DNA of 64,000 nt from the NCBI RefSeq assembly GCF_013373795.3, contig NZ_CP088022.1, forward strand, positions 806,001 to 870,000, written 5' to 3'. A program made the position numbers and the translations under genes. Below the pieces are notes generated by a model that was not told the DNA's origin, searched no databases, and worked only from the letters and a program-made list of their open reading frames with translations. The DNA is from Bradyrhizobium quebecense. Its GTDB lineage: Bacteria; Pseudomonadota; Alphaproteobacteria; Rhizobiales; Xanthobacteraceae. Positions 26,549 to 35,276 of the stretch are shown here, piece by piece (positions within the stretch are counted from its first letter, which is position 1; each line of letters begins with the position of its first letter).

Positions 26549-27853
26549 TTAGACGTGAACAGCGGTGCGAACGCGGCCGACATTGCCGAACACGCGCAGA
26601 TAGCGCTCGACCTCTGAGGGGATGCCGGTGGCCTTCTCCGGATTGTCGGAGAGCTTGACGGCCGGTCGTCCGTCGACCGACGTCACCTTGCACACGATCG
26701 AGATCGGATCGAGCTCGGCGGTGCCATCAGGGGCGCAGCCGACGAAATCGTTGGTGAGGTTGGTGCCCCAGCCGAAGCTGACGCGCACGCGCCCCTTGAA
26801 GTGATGGAACGTCTCCTCGATCGAGCCGACATCCATCGCGTCGGAGAACACCAGCAGCTTTTCCTTGGGGTCGCGGCCCTTCTGCTTCCACCATTTGATG
26901 ATCTCTTCGCCGGCGGTGATCGGCGGCGCGCTGTCGGGACGAAAGCCGGTCCAGTCGGCGACCCATTCCGGCGCGTCGCGCAGGAACGGCTTGGTGCCGA
27001 AGGCGTCGGGCAGCGCGATCAGGAGGTTGCCGCCATAGGCGTGGCGCCATTGATCGAGGATGCGATAGGGCGCCCAGCGCAGCTCCTGGTCGTCGTTGGC
27101 GAGCGCCGCGGCCACCATCGGCAGCTCGTGCGCGTTGGTGCCGATCGCCTCGAGGTCGTTGTCCATCGCCAGCAGCACGTTCGACGTTCCGGTGAAGGAC
27201 GGGCCGAGGCCTTCCTTCACCGCCTCGACGCACCAGCGCTGCCAGAGGAAGCCGTGGCGGCGGCGAGTGCCGAAATCGGACAGCCGCAATCCGTCCAGCT
27301 TCCGCAGCCGCTCGACCTTGGCCCACAGCTTGGCCTTGGCGCGGGCGTAGAGCACGTCGAGCGCGAAGCGGCCGTAGGTCTTGGTCGCCGCGCGCGAGCG
27401 CAGCTCGTTGAGGATCGCGAGCGCCGGGATCTCCCACATCGTGGTGTGGGTCCACGGCCCGTGGAAATGCAGCTCATACTGGCCGTCGACCTTGTGCAGC
27501 TCGTATTCGGGCAGGCGGAAGGTCGAGAGCCAGTTGATGAAATCGGGCGAGAACATCTGGGTCTTGCCGTAGAACGTGTTGCCGGCGAGCCAGATCAGTT
27601 CCTTCTTGGTGAAACGGATGGTGCGGGCGTGGTCGAGCTGGGCGCGCAGCTCGCCCTCGTCGATGACCTCGGCGAGACGGATATGGGTCGAGCGGTTGAT
27701 CACCGAAAAGGTCGTGCGCGTGTCCGGATAGCTTTCCCGGATCATCTGCTGCATCAACAGCTTGTAGAAATCGGTGTCGAGCAGGCTGCGCACGATCGGG
27801 TCGAGCCGCCAGCCGTGGTTGTAGGTCCGGGTCGCGATGTCTGTCACGGTCAT
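26549..27853 (-). CDS. pncB: Nicotinate phosphoribosyltransferase
   Basis: 434 residues, full length for bacterial PncB. It makes nicotinate mononucleotide from nicotinate and PRPP (NAD salvage, cytoplasm). Recognisable blocks: [20 protein letters not shown] at the N-terminus, [34 protein letters not shown] with the family's catalytic-region His in NAHELPM, and [13 protein letters not shown] near the C-terminus. It lies next to the nicotinate catabolic cluster on the same strand as nicAB, with only 61 bp between, so a salvage enzyme and a degradation enzyme for the same compound are neighbours. Confidence 0.95.
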   Translation of the reverse strand: MTVTDIATRTYNHGWRLDPIVRSLLDTDFYKLLMQQMIRESYPDTRTTFSVINRSTHIRLAEVIDEGELRAQLDHARTIRFTKKELIWLAGNTFYGKTQMFSPDFINWLSTFRLPEYELHKVDGQYELHFHGPWTHTTMWEIPALAILNELRSRAATKTYGRFALDVLYARAKAKLWAKVERLRKLDGLRLSDFGTRRRHGFLWQRWCVEAVKEGLGPSFTGTSNVLLAMDNDLEAIGTNAHELPMVAAALANDDQELRWAPYRILDQWRHAYGGNLLIALPDAFGTKPFLRDAPEWVADWTGFRPDSAPPITAGEEIIKWWKQKGRDPKEKLLVFSDAMDVGSIEETFHHFKGRVRVSFGWGTNLTNDFVGCAPDGTAELDPISIVCKVTSVDGRPAVKLSDNPEKATGIPSEVERYLRVFGNVGRVRTAVHV

Positions 27854-27914
27854 GCGGGAACCTTAGCCTGCCGGGCGCCGCCCGCCCAGTGGGTATCGGG
27901 CGGAACATGGCAGG

Positions 27915-30900
27915 TCAGCGCGCTATGGTCTGCCGTATACGGCCGACCTTGGCGGCGACGTCGCTCCAGGCCGGCTTGTCCGGGGCAAACTGCCGCCGGA
28001 GGAACGTGACGAGCTCGGCGACCTGGCCGTCGCTCATGCTGTCCTTGAAGGCCGGCATGTAGCCGAGATCGGTCACCGCCGGCTTGGCGATGCCGTGCAG
28101 GATCACCTGGATCAGGTTGTCCGGCGCGTCGCTGTGCAGATTGCTGTTCAGCGCCAGCGACGGTCGGCTGCCGAACAGCGGCGGGCCGCCGACCTCATGA
28201 CAGACGGCGCAGGCGCCCTGATAGATCCGTGCGCCCGCCGAGGCCGCAGTGGTGACGGCGGTGGTGGCTTCGAGCTCGGTAACCAGGGCATCGTGCGCGG
28301 GCCGATCGGTGGGCTCGTTGAACGAGGCGAGGTAGACCGCCATCGCGCGGATGTCCTGGTCGGGCAGCGCGGCGAGCTCATGCACGACGGGCGCCATTGG
28401 CCCGGCGGCGACGCCGTGCAGACGGGACTCGCCGGTGCGCAGATAGGCGTACAGCTCGTCCTCGCTCCAGGGGATCGGTGCCTTCGACAGCGTGGTCAGC
28501 GCCGGCGCCTCCCAGCCCTCGGCGCCGCCGCCGGCGAGATAGGCCGCTTGCCGTTCGGCGCCGAGTGCATTGCGCGGCGAGTGGCAGGCGCTGCAATGGC
28601 CGAGCCCCTCGATCAGGTAAGCGCCGCGATTCCAGATCGCCGATTTCGATGGATCGGGCTGGAATGGGCGCGGCTGGTGGAATAGCGCATTCCATCCGGC
28701 GAGCAGCGGCCGCAGGTTGAACGGAAAGGCCAGCGCGTTCGGCCGCGTCGCGGCGCGCACCGGCGCTTGCGCCATCAGATAGGCATAGAGCGCCTGCAGG
28801 TCGGCATCACTGGTCCTGGCAAAATGCGTGTACGGAAATGCCGGATAGAGATGGCGGCCGTCGCGATGAATGCCCTCGCGCATCGCGCGCTCGAACGCGG
28901 GATAGGACCAGGCGCCGATGCCGGTGTCGACGTCGGGCGTGATGTTGGTCGTGTAGATCGTGCCGAACGGCGTCTCGAGCGGCCGGCCGCCGGTGTTCAG
29001 GGCGCCGTGCTCCGACGTATGGCAGACGGCGCAAGCGCCAAGCGCCGCGAGCTCCTTGCCGCGCGCGATCGTCGCGGCGGAATAGACCGAGGCATCCGGC
29101 CGGGCGATCGGCGCGATGGCGCGCCACGGCAGCACGGCCGCGCCGATTCCGATCGCCGCGGCGCAGAGCGCGGCAATGCCGGCGAGCACGCCGCCGCGTT
29201 TCGCAAACGGATTCTGCCATCTGCTGACGTCCGCCGTCTGCGTGGGCGGTGCAAGCGCCGTGGGCGCCACGGGTTGCTCGCCGCGCAGTCCCTTCAAAAT
29301 GCGCTCCGGTGTGAACGGCGGCTCGCGAAAACGCACGCCGGTCGCATCATAGATCGCATTGGCGATCGCAGCCGCGCTCGGCACCGAGGCGGATTCGCCG
29401 ACGCCGAGCGGCGGCTGGTCATGCCGCGGCAACATCAGGACGTCGATCGCAGGCAGGTCAGGGAACTTGATGATGGGGTAGGCGCCCCATTCGCGCGCCG
29501 TCACCGCGCCGCGCTCGAACGAGACCTGCTCCATCAGCGCGCGGCTGGTCGACTGGATGACATTGCCTTCGATCTGGTGCCGCACGCCCTCCGGATTGAT
29601 CATCAATCCGGAATCCTGGCCGGCGACGACGCGCGTCACGCTGACATCGCCGGTCGCCTTGTTGACGGCGACATCGGCGATCCAGGCCGACCACGCCGCG
29701 CCGTAGCCGGGAAACTTGCTGTGCACGTAGAGCGCATAGGCAAAGCCGCGGCCACGGACGATATCGCCTTCGGCCTCGGGCTCCTGGCGCACCGGGCGCG
29801 GCGTCCAGCCGGCGCGCTCGGCGACCGCGTTGACGAGATCGATCGCGCGCTTGTCCTTCAGGTAGCGCAACCGGTATTCGATCGGATCGACCTCGGCTTC
29901 GGCGGCAAGCTCGTCGATGTAGGATTCATGCGCGAACGTATTGGGCAGCGCCGAGACGCCGCGAAGCCATGAGGCGCGCACGATCGGCGGCATGTCGTTG
30001 GCGACCACGCGCAGATTCTCGTAGTCGTAGGGCGGGATCGCGGTGCGGTCACCCATCTCGAACACGGCGGCTTCAGGTGCGATCCGTCCGGTGAGCAGCA
30101 GCGCCAGCGTCGGCGCGCCGTTGGAGGGATAGCGCGTAACGAAGTCGTAGCCGGCGACGCTGCCGTCGGCGTTGAGGCCGCCGTTGACGTCCATCAGCTG
30201 CGCGGTGCCCTTCGGCTCCCACGCATGTTCCTGCTCGCGGGTAAGCTGGACGCGCACCGGGCGGCCGACCGCGCGCGACAGCAGCAGCGCATCGGCCGAG
30301 ACGTCGTCGGCGCAGTTGCGGCCGTAGCAGCCGGCGGCCTCCATCCTGATAATGTCGATCTCGGATTCCGGCCGCTGGATCAAGAGCGCCAGATCGCCGC
30401 GCAGGATGTGCGGGTTCTGCGTGCCGGACCAGACCCGGATCGCACCCTCGCTGCAATCGGCGACCGCGCAAGACGGGCCGATCGAGCCGTGCATCTGGTA
30501 GGGCCAGACGTAAGTCCGTTGCATCGGCGTAGCGGCCGCCTTGATCGCGGCATCGACATCGCCCTTGTCGATCAGCTGGCGCGGCGTCGCGGGATTGGCG
30601 CGCAGCGCCTGCTCGATGTCGGAGAGGTCGGTCAGCGCCGGCCCCGGCTTCCAGCTCACCTTGAGCTGCGCGGCGGCCTTGATTGCGTTCTCCTCGCGCT
30701 CGGCGACGACGCCGACGAAATCGCCGATCCGCACCACCGCGACAAGGCCGGGAATATCCCGCACCGAGGCTTCATCGACCGCGATCAGGCTGGTGCCGAC
30801 GAACGGTCCGGCATCGACGCCGGCATAGGGCGGGCGGATGACACGGCCATGCAGCATGCCGGGCACGCGCATATCGTGGACGTAGACAAGCTCGCCGGTG

Positions 30901-31448
30901 GCTTTCGCCGGCAGGTCGACGCGCGGCACCGACTTGCCGACGATGGAATAGGCGTCCACCGCCTTGACCGGAACGTCGTCGGCAAGATCGAGCCGGATGG
31001 TCTCATCCGCGATGAGCTCACCATAGCTGACGCTGCGATTGTCGTGACCGCGGACGAGGCCGTCCTCGATCGTCAGCTCTTCGACCGGTAGTTCGAGCCG
31101 TTCAGCCGCACGCGCGAGCAAAAAATGCCGCGCCTGCGCGGCGGCCTGGCGCAGGGGAACGGCGGTGATCTGGATGGTCTCGCTTGCGATCGTCGCGCCC
31201 TGGTTCGGCACCACGGCGGTGTCGCCGAGGATCACGACGACGCGGGCAAAGGAGACGTCGAGCTCTTCGGCAACGATCTGTCCGAGCGCGGTGCGGATGC
31301 CGGTGCCGAGATCGACATGGCCATTATAGGCGTTAACCGAACCGTCGGCCGTGATGGTGATGAAGGTCTCGAACGCGCCTTCCGCACCCAGCACTGCAGG
31401 GCGGACGACCGACAGCGAGCCGCGCATGCGTTGCTCCGAACCGGCCAT
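27915..31448 (-). CDS. nicB: Nicotinate dehydrogenase large subunit: Mo domain fused to three cytochrome c domains (NicB-like)
   Basis: 1177 residues. Residues ~1-735 are a xanthine-oxidase-type molybdopterin domain (GHVDLGTGIRTALGQIVAEE; catalytic-region Glu in LGVGESASVPSAAAIANAIY). A membrane helix follows (~745-767), then three cytochrome c modules with CAVCH near 805, CSACH near 950 and CAVCH near 1080. This architecture is that of Pseudomonas NicB, which hydroxylates nicotinate to 6-hydroxynicotinate and passes electrons to the respiratory chain. The ATG at 31448 overlaps the stop of the 2Fe-2S subunit gene. Similar fusions act on other N-heterocycles or aldehydes, but the neighbouring pathway genes favour nicotinate. 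Confidence 0.88.
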   Translation of the reverse strand: MAGSEQRMRGSLSVVRPAVLGAEGAFETFITITADGSVNAYNGHVDLGTGIRTALGQIVAEELDVSFARVVVILGDTAVVPNQGATIASETIQITAVPLRQAAAQARHFLLARAAERLELPVEELTIEDGLVRGHDNRSVSYGELIADETIRLDLADDVPVKAVDAYSIVGKSVPRVDLPAKATGELVYVHDMRVPGMLHGRVIRPPYAGVDAGPFVGTSLIAVDEASVRDIPGLVAVVRIGDFVGVVAEREENAIKAAAQLKVSWKPGPALTDLSDIEQALRANPATPRQLIDKGDVDAAIKAAATPMQRTYVWPYQMHGSIGPSCAVADCSEGAIRVWSGTQNPHILRGDLALLIQRPESEIDIIRMEAAGCYGRNCADDVSADALLLSRAVGRPVRVQLTREQEHAWEPKGTAQLMDVNGGLNADGSVAGYDFVTRYPSNGAPTLALLLTGRIAPEAAVFEMGDRTAIPPYDYENLRVVANDMPPIVRASWLRGVSALPNTFAHESYIDELAAEAEVDPIEYRLRYLKDKRAIDLVNAVAERAGWTPRPVRQEPEAEGDIVRGRGFAYALYVHSKFPGYGAAWSAWIADVAVNKATGDVSVTRVVAGQDSGLMINPEGVRHQIEGNVIQSTSRALMEQVSFERGAVTAREWGAYPIIKFPDLPAIDVLMLPRHDQPPLGVGESASVPSAAAIANAIYDATGVRFREPPFTPERILKGLRGEQPVAPTALAPPTQTADVSRWQNPFAKRGGVLAGIAALCAAAIGIGAAVLPWRAIAPIARPDASVYSAATIARGKELAALGACAVCHTSEHGALNTGGRPLETPFGTIYTTNITPDVDTGIGAWSYPAFERAMREGIHRDGRHLYPAFPYTHFARTSDADLQALYAYLMAQAPVRAATRPNALAFPFNLRPLLAGWNALFHQPRPFQPDPSKSAIWNRGAYLIEGLGHCSACHSPRNALGAERQAAYLAGGGAEGWEAPALTTLSKAPIPWSEDELYAYLRTGESRLHGVAAGPMAPVVHELAALPDQDIRAMAVYLASFNEPTDRPAHDALVTELEATTAVTTAASAGARIYQGACAVCHEVGGPPLFGSRPSLALNSNLHSDAPDNLIQVILHGIAKPAVTDLGYMPAFKDSMSDGQVAELVTFLRRQFAPDKPAWSDVAAKVGRIRQTIAR

Positions 31449-31915
31449 CAATCGCGCGCCTCGAGCACGTGGCCGGCGGCACGCATCGCCGCGCGGATGA
31501 TCTCGATATGCGCGCCGCAGCGGCAAAGATTGTAGCGCAGCGCTTCCAGCACCTCATGCTCGGACGGATGGGGATTGCGCGTGAGCAGCGCCTTGGTGGT
31601 GATGATCATGCCGTTGAGACAATAGCCGCACTGCGCGGCCTGTTCGCGGATGAAGGCATCCTGCACGGGATCGGGATGCTCGCGGCTGCCGAGACCTTCG
31701 AGCGTGACGATGTTGCGCCCCGCGCAACCTTCGATCGGAATCACGCAGGCGCGCGCGGCAACGCCGTCGATCAGCACCGCGCAGGCGCCGCACTCGCCGA
31801 GCCCGCAACCATATTTAGGTCCGTTCAATGCGAGATCGTTGCGCAGCACGTAAAGCAATGCGGTGTCGGGAGCGGCGTCGACATCATGATTCCTGCCATT
31901 CACGGTCAGGCGCAT
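31448..31915 (-). CDS. nicA: Nicotinate dehydrogenase small subunit, [2Fe-2S] protein (NicA-like)
   Basis: 155 residues. Plant-type [2Fe-2S] site in YGCGLGECGACAVLIDG plus a fourth Cys (ARAC), and the second cluster in CGYCLNGMI ... NLCRCG, as in all two-cluster small subunits of Mo hydroxylases. It passes electrons from the Mo centre to the cytochromes of the fused large subunit. The ATG at 31915 begins MRLTVNGRNHDVD; the frame stays open far upstream but that region is antisense to the 6-hydroxynicotinate reductase gene. A promoter with an embedded palindrome lies at 31970-31997. Confidence 0.9.
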   Translation of the reverse strand: MRLTVNGRNHDVDAAPDTALLYVLRNDLALNGPKYGCGLGECGACAVLIDGVAARACVIPIEGCAGRNIVTLEGLGSREHPDPVQDAFIREQAAQCGYCLNGMIITTKALLTRNPHPSEHEVLEALRYNLCRCGAHIEIIRAAMRAAGHVLEARD

Positions 31916-31969
31916 TGCCCCGGTTCTCCCTGATGTTTGCGCTGCAATGTCAGCGTCAGATCGCCGACG

Positions 31970-31997
31970 AGGATAACGTTTGTATACAAACGTGCAA
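31970..31997 (-). promoter_or_regulatory. nicA promoter with operator palindrome in the spacer
   Basis: Read on the minus strand: -35 TTGCAC (31992-31997), 16-bp spacer, -10 TATCCT (31970-31975). The spacer and its edge hold an 18-bp perfect palindrome, ACGTTTGTATACAAACGT (31976-31993). A repressor bound there would cover both promoter elements. The TTTGTATACAAA core recurs, with small changes, at 32113-32124 and twice at 44365-44390. Confidence 0.7.
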
Positions 31998-32081
31998 GCG
32001 GCGGCATGCCGCGCTGCAGCGCGTGCACGCTTTATGAACAGGGTGCGCAAGCGAATGGCAGCGTTTGATTGCAAAGGCCGC

Positions 32082-32124
32082 TTGACAGGTCCTGGGCTCG
32101 CGCGCAGGATCATTCGTATACGAA
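32082..32124 (+). promoter_or_regulatory. Promoter and operator for the 6-hydroxynicotinate reductase operon
   Basis: A perfect -35, TTGACA (32082-32087), is followed after 17 bp by a weak -10, CAGGAT (32105-32110). Directly after it lies the perfect palindrome TTCGTATACGAA (32113-32124), so a bound repressor would block transcription start. It is the same operator class as at the divergent nicA promoter, 134 bp away centre to centre. Confidence 0.65.
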
Positions 32125-32191
32125 CGATATAGGCAGGGGAGGCGGAAGCGCAGTATGATCGACCGCCACCACAAGTCCAGGCTTGGTCACG

Positions 32192-33640
32192 ATGGCTGAC
32201 ACAATGACCGTCGCCGCCGGCGACAAGATCCGCTGCGATGCCTGTCCGGTGATGTGCTACATCAAGCCAGGCGCGGCCGGCGCGTGCGACCGTTATGCCA
32301 ATCACGACGGCACGCTGGTGCGCGTCGATCCACATGTCGTGCTGGAGCGCACGGTCTCGCACGGCGGCAAGCTGGTGCCGTTCCAGGCGAGCGGCGACTG
32401 GGACGGCAAGATCGTCCGTCAGCCCGAACTGTTCGTCACCGCGATCGGCGCCGGAACCACCTATCCCGACTACAAGCCGGCGCCGTTCATCGTGTCGTCG
32501 GAGGTCGACGGCGTCGACATGGTCACCGTGGTGACCGAAGGCATTTTCTCCTATTGCGGCGTCAAGGTGAAGATCGACACCGACCGCTATCTCGGCCCGG
32601 AGACCGCGATCGTGCGCGCGGACGGCGAGGCAGTCGGCCACGTCACGACCAGCGAATATGGCTCGCAGATGCTGTCGCTCGGCGGCGTGCATCATCTGAC
32701 TGGCGGCTCCAAGAAGGAAGGCCGCGTCACCTGCGACACGCTGATGGATCTCTCCAACTGCAAGGCGGTGGAGTTGACCATCGACGGCGGCGCGACCGTG
32801 GTGGTGCAGGCGGGCAAGCCGCCGATCGTCAATGGCATGGCGGAAGAGCGCATGCGGGTCGGCTGCGGCTCGGCGACCATCGGCATGTTCGCCAAGCAGT
32901 GGCACGGCAAGGTCGACGAGGTCGTGGTGGTCGACGACCACATCACCGGCGTGCTCAGCGAGCACCAGGCCGGCAAGCTGCTCGATATCGCCGACACCGG
33001 TATCAAGATGAAAGGTCGCCGTTCGACGCCCGGCCGCTACTTCCAGGTCGCCGATCCCGGTACCGGGTGGGGCGGCACCAACATCTCCGATCCGCTGTCG
33101 ATCCTGGGTCCCTTTAATGCGAAGGAAGCGCGGCCGGGGCTCACCATGCTGATGGTCTCGACCACCGGCGAGCATGCTTCCTACTACGTGCTGGACGAAG
33201 CGCTGAAGCCGATCGAGACCGAGATGCCGGCGGACCTCAAATTCTCGGTCGAGCGCATCCAGGAGAATTGTGAGCCGGCGCTGTGCACCGTGCTGTTCAT
33301 GGGCGGGGCGGGCGGATCGCTCCGGGCCGGCGTGACCGACAACCCGGTGCGGCTGACCCGCTCGGTGAAGGACGCGCTGACGCGGGTGACCAGCGGCGGC
33401 GCGCCGGTCTATGTCTGGCCGGGCGGCGGCATCACCTTCATGGTCGATGTCACGCAGATGCCGGCCGGCGCCTTCGGCTTTGTGCCGACCCCGGCGCTGG
33501 TGGCGCCGATCGAATTCACGATGAAGCTGTCGGATTACGCGGCGCTCGGCGGCCATATGGATTTTGTCCGGCCGCTGTCGTCGCTGCGCGACAGCGCCGA
33601 AGTTCGGCCGATGCCTCATCTTCCCGGGCGGCGCGCATGA
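32192..33640 (+). CDS. hnr: 6-hydroxynicotinate reductase
   Basis: 482 residues, iron-sulfur flavoprotein. The N-terminus holds a four-Cys motif, CDACPVMC followed by GACDRY (C-x2-C-x3-C-x9-C), suited to a [4Fe-4S] cluster. Sequence and length fit the 6-hydroxynicotinate reductase family known from Eubacterium barkeri, which reduces 6-hydroxynicotinate to 1,4,5,6-tetrahydro-6-oxonicotinate using reduced ferredoxin. I assign it from recalled family similarity, supported by nicAB upstream and an enamidase (next step) at 43086-44282. The ATG at 32192 is chosen; an ATG four codons later is possible. Its stop overlaps the next start (ATGA). First gene of a plus-strand operon. Confidence 0.82.
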   Translation: MADTMTVAAGDKIRCDACPVMCYIKPGAAGACDRYANHDGTLVRVDPHVVLERTVSHGGKLVPFQASGDWDGKIVRQPELFVTAIGAGTTYPDYKPAPFIVSSEVDGVDMVTVVTEGIFSYCGVKVKIDTDRYLGPETAIVRADGEAVGHVTTSEYGSQMLSLGGVHHLTGGSKKEGRVTCDTLMDLSNCKAVELTIDGGATVVVQAGKPPIVNGMAEERMRVGCGSATIGMFAKQWHGKVDEVVVVDDHITGVLSEHQAGKLLDIADTGIKMKGRRSTPGRYFQVADPGTGWGGTNISDPLSILGPFNAKEARPGLTMLMVSTTGEHASYYVLDEALKPIETEMPADLKFSVERIQENCEPALCTVLFMGGAGGSLRAGVTDNPVRLTRSVKDALTRVTSGGAPVYVWPGGGITFMVDVTQMPAGAFGFVPTPALVAPIEFTMKLSDYAALGGHMDFVRPLSSLRDSAEVRPMPHLPGRRA

Positions 33641-34647
33641 GTAGAACGTTTTCCAGCGAAGTGGATACCGGTTCGTGCAAAGAAAACGCGTCAAAACAAG
33701 AATCTAGAGCCCCGTTCCGATTCCATCGGAACGGAAAAGGCCCTAGGCTCCCGCAAATCGCGCTTCTTCCTGACGGCAAGCGGCTGCATTTGCAGGACGG
33801 CCCAATTGATCTGGTCATCGAGGCCAAGGGCAGGGACGCGGACGTCAGCGCCGCCTATCAGGCGGCGGCAGAGCACTTCACCGGATTGCTCGACGAGCTC
33901 TGCGCGGAGCTTGTCGAGCTGCGCAGCGCGGCCGATCCGCAGCGCTGCGTGCTGAAGGGCGTGGTCGCGCGGCGCATGCATGCCGCGGTCGCGCCGTTTG
34001 CTGCCGGCTGTTTCATCACGCCGATGGCGGCGGTTGCGGGCTCGGTCGCCGAGGAAATCCTCGGCGCGATGCTGAAGGCAGCAACGCTCGATCGTGCCTA
34101 TGTCAACAATGGCGGCGACATCGCGCTGCATCTGTTTGATGGCGAGCAATTCACCGTCGGCCTGATGGACCGGCCGGATCGTCACGGCGTGATGCGCACC
34201 GTGACCGTAGATAGCGACATGCCGGTCCGCGGCTTCGCGACCAGCGGCCGCCACGGCCGCAGCTTCTCGCTCGGCATTGCCGATGCCGTCACCGTGCTGG
34301 CGCGGACGGCGTCGCAGGCCGATGCCGCGGCGACCGTGATCGCCAATGCGGTCGATCTGCCCAACCATCCTGCGATCCTGCGCGTTCCGGCGAGCGAGTT
34401 GCAGCCGGACAGCGACCTTGGCGCACGGCTGGTGACCCGCGATGTCGGGCCGCTGGCGGAACATGAGATCGAGCAGGCGCTCGAGGCGGGGGCGACGCGG
34501 GCGCGCATGCTCCTGACGTCGGGATTGATCGAAGGCGCGGCATTGCGTCTACTGGGCGAAACGCGCCTTGTCGGTGCAACTGGCAACGGGACACTGGTGT
34601 CGCACACGTTTCAGGCAAGAACGATAGACAACACGCTGCAGGCATGA
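33637..34647 (+). CDS. UPF0280 family protein (ApbE-like fold) with an inserted repeat at its N-terminus
   Basis: 336 residues; UPF0280 members are usually ~280-290. The conserved body begins LPQIALLPDGKRLHLQDGPI and includes AAYQAAAEHFTGLLDELCAE, PMAAVAGSVAEEILGAM and YVNNGGDIALHL, the last recalling the ApbE/FMN-transferase fold. The ATG at 33637 overlaps the reductase stop. Codons 2-36 derive from dispersed repeat family 4 (33640-33744, 105 nt); removing them gives ATG AGG CTC CCG, a normal N-terminus. No other in-frame ATG or GTG precedes the conserved body. A maturation role for the flavoprotein reductase is possible but unproven. Confidence 0.8.
   Translation: MSRTFSSEVDTGSCKENASKQESRAPFRFHRNGKGPRLPQIALLPDGKRLHLQDGPIDLVIEAKGRDADVSAAYQAAAEHFTGLLDELCAELVELRSAADPQRCVLKGVVARRMHAAVAPFAAGCFITPMAAVAGSVAEEILGAMLKAATLDRAYVNNGGDIALHLFDGEQFTVGLMDRPDRHGVMRTVTVDSDMPVRGFATSGRHGRSFSLGIADAVTVLARTASQADAAATVIANAVDLPNHPAILRVPASELQPDSDLGARLVTRDVGPLAEHEIEQALEAGATRARMLLTSGLIEGAALRLLGETRLVGATGNGTLVSHTFQARTIDNTLQA
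33640..33744. repeat. Dispersed repeat (family 4) inserted in frame in a coding region
   Basis: Its first half (33644-33700, GAACGTTTTCCAGCGAAGTG onward) is the reverse complement of the intergenic repeat at 26485-26543. The second half contains a perfect hairpin, CCGTTCCGAT / ATCGGAACGG (33712-33734). Length 105 nt keeps the reading frame of the UPF0280 gene open. Confidence 0.7.
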
Positions 34648-34663
34648 CCGGGAGCGAGCCAAG

Positions 34664-35248
34664 ATGAGCGCCGTCATTCGCAAGATCGTCACCGTGGTCG
34701 AGGAGACCCATCTGGAGATGGGCAAGACCATCGCACCGCCGACCCGGCGCGCTGCTGCGATCGCCGTGATCGAAAACCCCTTTGCCGGCCGCTATGTCGA
34801 GGATCTGTCGCCGCTGATCGCGATCGGCGAGGAACTTGGCGAATTGCTTTCCAAGCGGGCAGTCGCCGCGCTCGGCATCGACGGCGCCAAGGCGCACAGT
34901 TACGGCAAGGCCGCTGCCGTCGGCGAGAATGGCGAGCTCGAGCACGCGGCCGCGATCTTGCATCCCAAGATGGGCGCGCCGGTGCGCAAAGTGCTTTCCA
35001 AAGGCGCGGCGCTGATCCCGTCGTCGAAGAAGCGCTCCGGTCCCGGCACGACGCTGGACATTCCGCTCGGGCACAAGGACGCCGCCTTCGTGCGCAGCCA
35101 TTTCGACGGCATGGAGGTGCAGATCAACGACGCGCCGCGGGCCAATGAGATCATGGTCGCGGTCGCGATCACAGACAGCGGACGGCCGTTGCCGCGCGTC
35201 GGCGGGCTGACGGTTGATGAGGTCAAGGGCGAAGACGGATTGCGATAA
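34664..35248 (+). CDS. DUF1185 / amino acid synthesis family protein
   Basis: 194 residues, soluble, with the family blocks EETHLEMGKTIAPPTRRAAA, AVIENPFAGRYVEDL, GEELGELLSKRAVAALG and VKVLSKG-like KVLSKGAALIPSSKKR. Members of this family are annotated amino-acid synthesis proteins but no reaction is established to my knowledge. It starts 16 bases after the UPF0280 gene and sits before the ABC importer genes, so it is part of the nicotinate-type operon. It may handle a pathway intermediate such as tetrahydro-6-oxonicotinate or 2-formylglutarate (inference). Confidence 0.85.
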   Translation: MSAVIRKIVTVVEETHLEMGKTIAPPTRRAAAIAVIENPFAGRYVEDLSPLIAIGEELGELLSKRAVAALGIDGAKAHSYGKAAAVGENGELEHAAAILHPKMGAPVRKVLSKGAALIPSSKKRSGPGTTLDIPLGHKDAAFVRSHFDGMEVQINDAPRANEIMVAVAITDSGRPLPRVGGLTVDEVKGEDGLR

Positions 35249-35276
35249 TCTCTTTGAAGAAAAACTGGAGGACGGG

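Noticed and set aside
27930..27941. CCGTATACGG palindrome as a further operator copy
   Set aside because: It lies inside the nicB coding region and lacks the TTY/RAA flanks of the consensus.
32192..33640. Barbiturase/cyanuric acid hydrolase identity for this gene
   Set aside because: Considered at first because of the ring-opening context; the four-Cys iron-sulfur N-terminus and the enamidase and nicAB neighbours fit 6-hydroxynicotinate reductase instead.
31916..33694. Long minus-strand open frame continuing upstream of nicA through the reductase gene
   Set aside because: It is antisense to the 6-hydroxynicotinate reductase; the upstream part has no domain features and the nicA start at 31915 begins the [2Fe-2S] domain correctly.
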